Positions 44,893-53,620 of a stretch of DNA of 53,620 nt are shown one piece after another. The position numbers and the translations under genes are program-made. The stretch covers positions 1 through 53,620 of the forward strand of contig JADIIX010000148.1 in assembly GCA_027604505.1 (NCBI GenBank), in the 5' to 3' direction. Position 1 is the stretch's first letter, and every line of letters begins with the position of its first letter. The notes under the pieces were generated by a model. That model worked only from the letters and a program-made list of their open reading frames with translations. It did no database searches and was not told the DNA's origin. This DNA is from Gonapodya sp. JEL0774 (Eukaryota; Monoblepharomycota; Monoblepharidomycetes; Monoblepharidales; Gonapodyaceae).

Positions 44893-46908
44893 ATGACTTC
44901 AAACTCATCGAGTCAGTCGTCTCCGCCGGAGTCTCCGTCCATTCCAGCAACGCGACCGGGAAACTCTGGTGACTCGGCTGGTCGGACCAATTCGGTCATT
45001 CCCGCACCACCCCATCTGTCAATCCCATCGCAAATCAGTCTCTCATCGGCGACTCCAGTTACGCCACCTTCTTCTCTTCCGCCTTCACCCACCGGAACTC
45101 CCAGCATGGGATCGGGTCCAGGACTGCTCCAGAGAATGCGAATACCAATTCTAGTGGATCTGCTACCTTCCCCGGACGGAAGATCGTTCATCGTATCTCC
45201 CCCGTACGTATACGAGAGAAATACTGGGAGCAGTCGAGAGACCTACCAAATGCCCCCATTGATGTTAACACCGGCTGCTCATCGCAGGTACACTTACGTT
45301 CCACTCGCCATTGCTGGTAATGGGCGTACTCAACCACCCCAACAAACTGTGCCTGATGATTCTCAACCGCGAGTGGTCATTTCTACTCCGACTAGCACTT
45401 CCGCTCGGCCTCCTTCGCCTGTGATTTCACCGGGCAGCCCCGCAACATCCGCTGCAATCCACCCTGAGCCCGGCTCCCCCCACACCAGCACCGCCACTCC
45501 TCCTCCTCCCGCCATTCCCAATTCTACCTCATTCGGGATGACCTTCATCCCTGTGTTTTTCGGGCCACCCATCGGAGGTGGCAACGGACACCAACTCGCG
45601 TCCGCTCCAACGGCAGAAGCAGCTGGAACCACTGAGCCTGTCTCGAATGCTTCAATGGATGGTTCACAGACGAATTTCCACACACCATCTACGACTGACG
45701 AGACATCGACCTCCGCTGCATCTGAGCCCACACCGATGGATGTTGGTGGCGACGGTAGCTTTGCTGAGCCACAAACCTCGACTCAAATTACCACCTCAGA
45801 TTCCTCACTCCCTCCACCGCCAACCTCACCACCGGCAAGTGGCCCGTCACACGCCACACCGCTTACCCGGCCATCCGCCTCGGCCACCCATCACCCTCGT
45901 CACACTCTGAACTTCCCCTTTGTTCCGCTCTCGCCAACCTCTGGTCTCGTTTACGATCCGACCACTGGCGTTCTCTATCACATTGCATTCCCTTCTCAAC
46001 CCAGTCAAGCTCAACCTGAATCTCAAGCCCAGCCAGCCGCCTCCCCTTCTTCCATCTCCTCACTTCCAACTATCTCTCACCTCACACATCAAACGCTCTC
46101 TCTCCAACCCCACTGCCCAATATGCCTCGACTCGTTCCGACGGGGTGATCAATCTCTTTCGGGAGGACACTCTGTTGTGGCCCTACCGTGCAAGCATATC
46201 TTCCACCGCGGTTGCGCTGAAGAATGGTTGGGCAGATGCAACGCCTGTCCGGTATGCCGATGGGAGATGAAGACGGGCATAGATGCGTACGATCTTGGGG
46301 TTAACGAGAGGAATAGCAAGAGGATGGAGGGGTGGAGGAAGACAGCCGCGGGGGAGACTGCAGACTTACGAGTAGGCGACGGAGTCCAGGAGCATCGTAA
46401 GGAGATTGGATGGGCCGACGTTACCTATGAGACTATCGCCACTCCCTCTTCCGGTGCCCTCGAGTATCTCGCGTCGGCACCGACACATTCATCTCCCACC
46501 CCTCCGCTCGCCGGCACTCCATCGTCTCAACTTGTCGCGACCAACCGCTCCCCCTCCATACGCATACACGCAGCGCCATCGTGCTCACTCGAAAAGTTGG
46601 GGACGTGTCTTTGCGCCCCGGCACCGGTCGGTGATAGCGACATGGCCATGGATGACCTGGACTCGGTGGCACCAGATCCCAATGTGCGGATATGTGGGTG
46701 CGAGCACGTATTCCACTCGCAGTGTCTTGCGGCTGCATTGAGGGTCCGCGGATTCAGTGAAGAAGCTGACGCACTCGAGAAGCCCGGTGCTGAACGCAAT
46801 GATCTGAGTGTGCGGTGCCCGGTCTGCAGGAAGAACGGCACGGTTGCTGAGGTGGAGAAAGTGGTTCTCGGTGTTCAAGAAGATGATTTGGGAGTGGTGG
46901 CGGCGTGA
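44893..46908 (+). CDS. Protein with two RING-type zinc fingers
   Basis: Single exon, 671 residues. The first 390 residues are disordered and rich in Ser, Thr and Pro. A canonical RING-H2 follows: CPICLDSF, ALPCKHIFHRGCAEEW, CNACPVC. About 125 residues later a second, irregular RING has a broken first pair (CLCAP), then ICGCEHVFHSQCLAAALRVR and a delayed last pair (VRCPVCRKNG) after a charged insert. RING-H2 proteins act as E3 ubiquitin ligases; the presence of two fingers separated by a spacer is not the RBR arrangement because no IBR is seen. Cytosolic or nuclear; no TM segment. A spliced 5' UTR is likely. Confidence 0.85.
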   Translation: MTSNSSSQSSPPESPSIPATRPGNSGDSAGRTNSVIPAPPHLSIPSQISLSSATPVTPPSSLPPSPTGTPSMGSGPGLLQRMRIPILVDLLPSPDGRSFIVSPPYVYERNTGSSRETYQMPPLMLTPAAHRRYTYVPLAIAGNGRTQPPQQTVPDDSQPRVVISTPTSTSARPPSPVISPGSPATSAAIHPEPGSPHTSTATPPPPAIPNSTSFGMTFIPVFFGPPIGGGNGHQLASAPTAEAAGTTEPVSNASMDGSQTNFHTPSTTDETSTSAASEPTPMDVGGDGSFAEPQTSTQITTSDSSLPPPPTSPPASGPSHATPLTRPSASATHHPRHTLNFPFVPLSPTSGLVYDPTTGVLYHIAFPSQPSQAQPESQAQPAASPSSISSLPTISHLTHQTLSLQPHCPICLDSFRRGDQSLSGGHSVVALPCKHIFHRGCAEEWLGRCNACPVCRWEMKTGIDAYDLGVNERNSKRMEGWRKTAAGETADLRVGDGVQEHRKEIGWADVTYETIATPSSGALEYLASAPTHSSPTPPLAGTPSSQLVATNRSPSIRIHAAPSCSLEKLGTCLCAPAPVGDSDMAMDDLDSVAPDPNVRICGCEHVFHSQCLAAALRVRGFSEEADALEKPGAERNDLSVRCPVCRKNGTVAEVEKVVLGVQEDDLGVVAA

Positions 46909-47429
46909 TAGGGCGAACACGAACAGCGATTCAAGTGGAGTTGAGCACAAAGTTTTCAGTCGTTTGGATTGACTTTCTCTTTGATATAGATATGATATGC
47001 ATATAAAGATCATCAATTGTAACTGCGTAATTGGCAATGAAGGACTCGGGAGGGTGAAATGAGCAATTACTGCGGGTGAGACCGATCAATGACGGAAGAA
47101 TCGGACGAACCGGCATTTGGCGCGGCACTAGCGATGTACAGAGTGCTACTTCTAAAGTCCACGAGACGCGATATCATGACAGGCGGGCGATATTATTAGC
47201 TATGATGACACGTCAAGCCCCAGTGAACATTCGTTTTGAGAATTACAGTAATTAATTATGCTTTTCGATGCAACATACATAAAGTACAAGATTTTCCGAC
47301 TATCTCTGTAACAAGTCGTCAGTTGAATGGCAATCTCCCAATGATAATAATTACTCGTTATAATTATGCAAAGTCAAGCACACATTACCACCACTCAAAA
47401 CGTCCTCCGCCCAGGAATGGCACCCTCGC
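46909..47429. other. Intergenic, convergent 3' ends
   Basis: AT-rich, no open frame of note. Confidence 0.5.
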
Positions 47430-50400
47430 TCACATTTGTTGATATCGATGCACTTGCAAGCGGGTTTTATGGGTGATCCCTGTCCGTCCGGTCACTCCCA
47501 TGTCTGCAAGTGCTGCCTTCGCTGCCGCCGTGCTCGCCTCCATTGCGGCAACATCAACTTCTGTCAGTCGTGCGATAGGTCCAGTATACCATTTGCGTGC
47601 GCTGAAATGCCATGATGCCCACTACAAAACGGGGAAATCGTGCGTTACCGATTGTTGGAGCTGACCCCCAATATACTCACGGTGAAGAAGAAGACGACAG
47701 CACCCATGACCGATGCATAATTAAAATTATCAGAAGTCACTGGAAATATACTGTAGAAGTGCCAGAGTCAAACACAATGGACCAAGTTTAACTCCGTGTT
47801 CTGTTCATCCCAGAGGAGGAGTACCTACTATGGCAAACACAGCACAACCGACAGTAAGCACACCCAGCATATTGAAATCCACCCCATAAAAGTAGAAAAG
47901 GGTCCCAAACTAAATTCTCCTCTCTAGATTTGGTAGGTGAACACCAGAGCGCGTCGTATGAGCCGAAGCTATGAAGTGCCCAGAAATCAAGTGCTCACGA
48001 CAAACATTTCACGCGCAAAAGCCAGCTTGCAAAAAGTTGGTAGCGCGTACTGCTCAAAAGATTTCATCACGCGACCAGGAAGCACATCTGAGCGACCTCA
48101 GTAAACAATCACTCACAGCCACCATCAGGCCTAGTGTAGTAATAGAGATAGCTCCCTGAACTCCTTGAGCGCTTCCAAATCCAAGAGCGAGAATAAGAGT
48201 AGCAACTAAGCGCGAACCACAATTGGTGAGTCCGTGAAGCTCAGCCTACAGAAAGAAAATCAAACATTGACGCACCAAAGCACCCTAGCCAAACAGTTAG
48301 CACAGGGAGTCGCGTGACAGGGTGAAGCCATCTCAATTTAGAGGAGACTCGAGGGCCGAAACCGTCATCGCGTGCAAAGGCGTACACTAAATATAACATA
48401 CCACGCAGGAACATGACCGATAAGAATGGAGAAATACGAGCGGGAACTGAAAAGAGCGTTGACTCACTCATCCTGGAGTTCCTGGTAGATGTACAGCGCA
48501 GCTGATCAGCTTCCCTCACTTAAGAGAGTGTCGAAGGGGTATTACTCACGCAGTGTTTGTTGCAAGACCACAAAAATAAACGGCAATTCCCACTATGGTG
48601 GTCAAAATTGTTGAAATGACGGGACTATTGGTGGCATCTAAGGGGTAGAGTTAAAATGGTCTCTCGATAATCATGGTCGAAGGCCGGACTCCTCACTTAA
48701 GAAGAGCCCCATCGGGGTTAATGCAAATCGTCCATCCCAGCCCACCACTGTTTCAACGTCTTGAACAGCGGTCAGCATGCCTTAGTGCGGGATAAGTATA
48801 TCGCTGACTGTCAATAACGACCCACAGAACACCACGCACAACTTACCGATAAGCAGAAACAAGCCGCAGAGACTGGACGTGGCAACCGAATAAATGATTC
48901 CTTTGGGAGCATCTTTGTAAGCGTTGATAGTTTCTGAGATGAGAATTGTGTCAGCACCAATGAGCATCACAAAAACACCTCCACGAACACTTCACCTTCG
49001 GAGAGATGCGCTGAGGCGTCGTATCCTAGATAGATTAAAATGAATAATTGAGCATTTTGGTAACCGTTGAGGTAAATGAGGTCTCCGCTCTGCCTTTGTT
49101 GTATGATATGTTGCAGTTATGCTCAAACGTGATACCCACCTACGAATGACCAACTGGGGATAATCAGACTGAGTAGAACAGCAAAGCCTAAATTCTCTTG
49201 CCCAGTGTAGTTGAAGACGGTGGTAAAGATGAATTCTGGACTCTAATAAGCAATGACTCAGGAATTGGAAACTAGGCAAGGGCATTGAATCTCGCAGGAA
49301 ACACAGGATCGATACACACCTGGCGGGACGGAGAAACTACCATCAAAGTGACAACAATGGTAATCTGTAAGGTGTTTGATGAAAAGGCGGTTCTCTGTAC
49401 GGGAGGGATCAGAACATTGGGAATTTACGAACCGTCCCCACAATCTGTATGAATATGGCTGCCAGGATCACGATCAAACAAGGCAACGTCTTTCATCCCG
49501 GAGATTCTGCGTTTGATGACTTACCAAACTCCATCACCCTCGCCAATACAATATCATTTGTGGAATTGATGGCTCCCCAGGTGACAACGAGAAAGATTGC
49601 CAAGAGCGTGATTTGCCATCCAGTGGGATCAAAATCAGACAAGTGCACTTCCGACAATATTCAGTTCGGTGGCTTTAAGAACCTGATTCATTCCTTTGCA
49701 ACTCACCTCGCACACAAGAGAACACGAGCAACGACAGTCCATACGCAACGGAGGATATTCCACCAGTTTCTCCAAACAAATTAAACCAAGCAGTGTACCA
49801 TCTGAATTGTCATGACACGGCAGTCATCAGTTGCTGCTTGCTTTGCCAATGAATCATGAAGGAATACCGACGATAGTACGGGTCCGTAACGTGGACCTGC
49901 AAGTTTTGCACTCCAGTAGTAGAGACCACCCGAACATGGAAATGCAGAGCAGATTTCGGCGAGTGCAAAGGAGACTGTTTATCCGGAGCATCTGTCCGTC
50001 CAGCGTTTACTGTGATGACAGGAGACCGGGATAGGTGACTCACCACACAGATTCAACACCCCAACTAAAAGCCACCCCCAGAATAACGCCGCTGGGCCCC
50101 CATAAGCCAGACCGATGCCAACGAACACAGTGGCTCCCAAAGGGCACAGATGCGTGATTGAGAATCCAAAATTGTGTCTGAAGTCACGGCAACGTAAGCG
50201 ATACGAAAGATGTACGGAAGGCGATGGATGGAATCTCACGTCCATCGAAAAGTTCGTCTGAATGCTAAGAAAACAAAAAGAACGGAAGAAACAGATTGCC
50301 TCGTACGTATGACCTTGGGCAAGGTCCGGAACCAAAAAGATTTACCCACACTGCCCGTAACCCATCTGCAGGACGAGGGAGAGATCATAGATTCAGTACC

Positions 50401-50563
50401 ATGATCGACAGGTCGATGCTTCCACCTTTACTTTGACTTTACCAGGAATGTTCCTACTCACCCGTGCAAGGCGCACCTCATCCTCTGAAATCGTTATCAA
50501 TCGCTCAAGCTGAGCTGCAGAAGAATCACCCTGAACTTGCTCCGTTCGCATCCACATAGCCAT
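47430..50563 (-). CDS. Amino-acid/GABA-type permease (APC superfamily)
   Basis: At least a dozen short exons; not every junction was resolved. Recognisable blocks in order: LERLITISEDEVRLAR, MGYGQCG, an 18-nt micro-exon at 50257-50240 joining to give RTFRWTHNFGFSITHL, GLAYGGPAALFWGWLLVGV, EICSAFPCSGGLYYWSAKLA, WYTAWFNLFGETGGISSVAY, WQITLLAIFLVVTWGAINST, LIVILAAIFIQIVGT, GYDASAHLSE, SETINAYKDAPKGIIYSVAT, NSPVISTILTTIVGIAVYF, YLVYAFARDDGFG, FPVTSDNFNYASVMGAVV and a cytoplasmic tail (WYTGPIARLTEVDVAAMEAS) ending at TGA 47432-47430. These match the fungal Uga4-like family (GABA, choline or other amino acids), normally 12 TM segments at the plasma or vacuolar membrane. Start could be 50602 instead. 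Confidence 0.8.
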
Positions 50564-50605
50564 CTTTCCAATCCGTAAGAGAGTATGGAAAGACCCGCAC
50601 AACCC

Positions 50606-51251
50606 GGTGAATCCTCGTCATCCCCCAGCAAACCGTGAGGCAGAGTTGAGAGGCTTTTATTCCGCCCAATATATTATGCCATCACAGCAACAGAAAGTTT
50701 TGATCAGATATGACTCTCTACAGTAACACCGACAATGTTTTTTCAAGACTTCGCCTATGACTCTTGGCTTCCCGACTTTGTGGTTGTTCATCTTCACTGG
50801 TTCATGGCATCCCAAGTTTCCAAACAAGCCGCCAGCTCGTGTGTTTCTCAACGCGTCTCACCATCGCAGGGTGAACGCATCTATGGGCTCCCATTGTGTC
50901 ACCACCATGCGTTTTCATTACATATATATAATGGCCTGCTGCCGGAACAATCCCGATTTGGTCAAGTTTTTTTCATCAGCAATATTGCCCAATAACCGGC
51001 TAAGATTCTGCTAGCGCCCAGCTTATGGCAGCACTATTGCCATCATCAAGCTCGGAAGCGATGATATGGTGTGTACGTCGACCCCTAATCCTATTTTCTA
51101 CCCAGTTATGCGCATAAATACATTGGGAATTGTAATGCTATGAAATTCACCCTCTTTTTCCAAACATTCTTTGATGTCGGTTGTTAATCGAGATCTGACT
51201 AACCTGATCGGCGCCGGATCGAGTTTATCACACACCACAACTTCGCGAACG
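50606..51251. other. Divergent intergenic region
   Basis: Between the starts of the permease and the cyclotransferase-like gene. No gene or clear motif. Confidence 0.45.
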
Positions 51252-52379
51252 ATGCTTGCCGACAAGAATTTTGTTTTCGGATACGGTTCATTAATACGTG
51301 CGGTAGGATTGTGCGATGCCTCGAAAGTCAGCCGCCTGGATTGACGCAGGAGACTGGGTCCACTCCTCTCGTTTGTGAAGGATTCCCGGTCTCGAACAGC
51401 ACCTCCGAATCTTATTTATCCCCCAATTCCAGTTCTCGCCCACTCTTTGAGGAGGATGTGGTCTGTCCGGGACGTTGAGCGGCGTTACACGTGTCTGGGG
51501 TGTCTGCATGTTGAATGTCCCTGCGAGGACGATGTTCATTGGAAGAGCTGCCAGAACGTGGTGAACGGTGTGGTTTTCTATGTGGGATCAGAACAGGACA
51601 TGGTTGCTTATGGTAAGACCTGTACAGTGTCGTTCCAACGTTTGTCCTCTTGACAATTTCTTATTCCGATACATGATATACATAACCCTCGACTACCTCG
51701 CCGACAAGACGTGCGCGAGACAGGGGTGAGCATAGCTGCACCACTGTGCGATTCCCGGAAAGTCTGATCTTGGTCTTCACACCTGCAGTATAGTCGAGTA
51801 CTCCTTGATCCGCGAAACATTGTCCTTCATCCCTCCCCGGCCAATAAATACAATATCTCCGCAACTGAAGCACCAGAATGGCTTTTTGCTTCCGACACTC
51901 GTATCTGGGTGTACGTGCATTCCAGCTTGGAGGATGTGTTTCTTCCGACAGCGATGTATCCGGTGATCCAATCGTACGTTGATATTGTCGTTGCTGGCTG
52001 CCTAGAATGGGATGAAAAGTTCGCAAAAGACTTTGTACGTGAGTGTACCCACAATGACAGGTCAATCCAACAATCCAGTTATATTGACTCGGAGTCCACT
52101 TCAGGGCTGACATGGCTCCACACGTATCAGCAAATTGCCGCCTCCCTTCATAACTTCGGTGGATGTGGCCAAAGATGTTCGATCTCAACTATAGGCGAAG
52201 CGCTTGAAGTTGAATCGGTACGCACCACGACCCTGCGAGGTGATTCGTGCACCTGTGTCTCTTGGCTGAACGACCGGGAAGAACCCCGCTATGAGAGAGC
52301 GGAAGGTGGCATTTCTTACGCTGCAATAGATTCGATCCTAGGTGATGTTGTACATTCTCGTCGTGATAGGTGGGAATAG
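51252..52379 (+). CDS. Gamma-glutamylcyclotransferase-like protein
   Basis: Exon 51252-51302 gives the signature FVFGYGSLI. Exon 51381-51612 continues in phase: SRSRTAPPN, LRRMWSVRDVERRYTCLG, VNGVVFYV. Exons 51789-52038 (TRIWVYVHSS, PVIQSYVDIVVAGCLEWDEK, FAKDFV) and 52201-52379 (SWLNDREEPRYERAEGG) complete a protein of the GGCT/AIG2-like type, which makes 5-oxoproline from gamma-glutamyl compounds. Exon 2 ends in phase 1 and the exon at 51789 needs phase 0, so a small exon between 51613 and 51788, which should carry the Asp/Arg-Arg-Glu block with the catalytic Glu, was not identified. The gene is either incompletely read or damaged there. Confidence 0.6.
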
Positions 52380-53620
52380 AACTTGACAACAACCGACACA
52401 TAACATATTGTTATCCCACCTGAGAAAGATCCACCAACAACCACACTTTTTCCACATCAAGGTCAACTTATAGGTCTGTGTCATTGTACGGCAAGGGCTT
52501 TGTTAAGGTCATTGTACAATATCAAACCCCCGTTTCTGTGAAACGCCAGAACTTCTCCGAGCGTTGTGTGGTCTGACTGAGAGACATGCTGGACTTCCTC
52601 AATATGAATGATTATAACGCTGTGGGACTTTGTCATATCCTTCCACGGACGGACGAGGAAAAGTTTTGAGCAAGTCCCTCTCCTAGTATATCTGTTTGTT
52701 TAAAAACTGGGCGAGCAAATGGTCTTCGAGTACGGAAAAAACGGCAGCAGTCGAGTTACTGGTGGAGTGCGAAACCTATTACTGTATTATTGGAGCCATT
52801 GTCTAGAACAACCAGAACAATCGCGATGTTGACGATCTTCATTATGTCCACAACGCATTTCCACTTCCTTCAACCATGTCCACCACCACTCCTGAATCGT
52901 ATTCCCCTCTCGCCCATGGAGTTTAATGACTCAGTCATGGTCCCACCTATTCCATCCACACATCCGCCCTCCACCACATGCAGGACGCTTGGAATCGAGC
53001 AATCCTGTACATATCGCAAGTACCACATCAGCCTCTCCACGGACGCAGTCTTTTTCCATTTCGGACCTCCAAGTCCAGAAACTCGAAGAACACGGCTGTT
53101 GCACGCGTCCGCATCATCATCCCGCCCTCCTCTTCCCCCCCTTTCGAAACTCACAATCACTCTGCGATAGATTCGCCTCCCCCATCAGCACTTTCGCGAG
53201 CCACGCTGGTCCCTTGACCACACTGCGAAACCACCTCTCAATGCCGCTCCTCTCCTTTTCCCTTCACTGACGTCTGTGCCAACACAGATCCCCACTGTAT
53301 TCCAACATACACCTCTACCAATTTTTCTGCATCCAGTGACGGTAGTTCCATCCGGTCAAGTCAACGCAGCCATGCCAGTGGGGCAAACTCGAGAATCGTA
53401 GTCCACGTCACCCGATTCTTTCGTCTTCGACATTCCAACTCCCGTTCAGCCTCTGCAATTTTGACAGACCGCAAAGTGCGCGAGAATCCCTCCGATGAGC
53501 AACGCGCGGGCTCCGGCTCGAGCAGAAAGAGAGGAGCCACTTTTGTCACGCCTAGGAGACTCTGACCAATAGAGATGTATCATGTGAATATACAGCAAGG
53601 AAAATAGGCGGCTAGAGTCC
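52380..53620. other. Right-edge region without a supported gene
   Basis: An open frame at 52790-53170 (+), with an overlapping one in another frame, is Pro/Ser/Thr-rich without motifs; it might be an exon of a gene continuing past the window, but I would not call it. Confidence 0.4.

Noticed and set aside
51661-52188. 175-codon minus-strand open frame
   Set aside because: Lies opposite the cyclotransferase-like exons, whose plus-strand peptides match the family; the minus reading has no motif.

Overview
This looks like a piece of a filamentous or zoosporic fungal nuclear genome, most likely a chytrid (Chytridiomycota). The genes are split by many short introns (mostly about 60-100 nt, GT-AG). 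Several protein types seen here are typical of chytrids as far as I know: an LRR-TM-SH3 protein, a membrane-tethered expansin-like protein, a multi-TM protein fused to a class-3 lipase, and cellulases with Ser/Thr-rich linkers. The genus is an inference; no rRNA or other marker is present. I found no tRNA, CRISPR array or transposon I could support.

Layout. 1-2036 (+): 3' part of a secreted Ser/Thr-rich protein ending in a tandem Cys/Trp module. 2837-5202 (-): multi-TM protein of unknown family. 5203-8653: no gene seen. 8654-11169 (+): LRR-TM-SH3 gene with an in-frame stop before the SH3 domain. 11620-14237 (-) and 15381-16554 (+): head-to-head pair of GH5-type cellulases, only one of which has a linker and the same tandem modules. 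17063-19477 (-): fungal-specific transcription factor apparently without its zinc cluster. 20188-21362 and 22284-23538 (-): two related Ser/Pro-rich disordered proteins. 24889-26130 (-): decayed copy of the rRNA methyltransferase BUD23. 27443-29386 (-): F-box/ankyrin gene and its frameshifted tandem copy. 31280-38776: three genes for single-TM proteins with Ala/Pro/Thr-rich ectodomains, the last carrying an expansin-like fold; a 10-N assembly gap lies at 35628-35637. 39612-43878 (+): 13-exon multi-TM/lipase fusion. 44893-46908 (+): protein with two RING fingers. 47430-50563 (-): amino-acid permease of the APC superfamily. 51252-52379 (+): gamma-glutamylcyclotransferase-like gene.

The most notable result is the module array shared by the first gene and the GH5 gene. 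Each module of about 40 residues is encoded by a 100-106 nt exon plus a 14-nt micro-exon, and both junctions split a Trp codon (TG|G and T|GG). With the micro-exons included, the reading phase closes to the stop codon in both genes; without them every junction is out of frame. I do not recognise this module. Its presence on a cellulase and on another secreted protein suggests a wall- or substrate-binding role (inference).

The window mixes plausible intact housekeeping-type genes (permease, RING protein, transcription factor body) with recently duplicated and decaying genes (BUD23 copy, ankyrin copy, GH5 pair).
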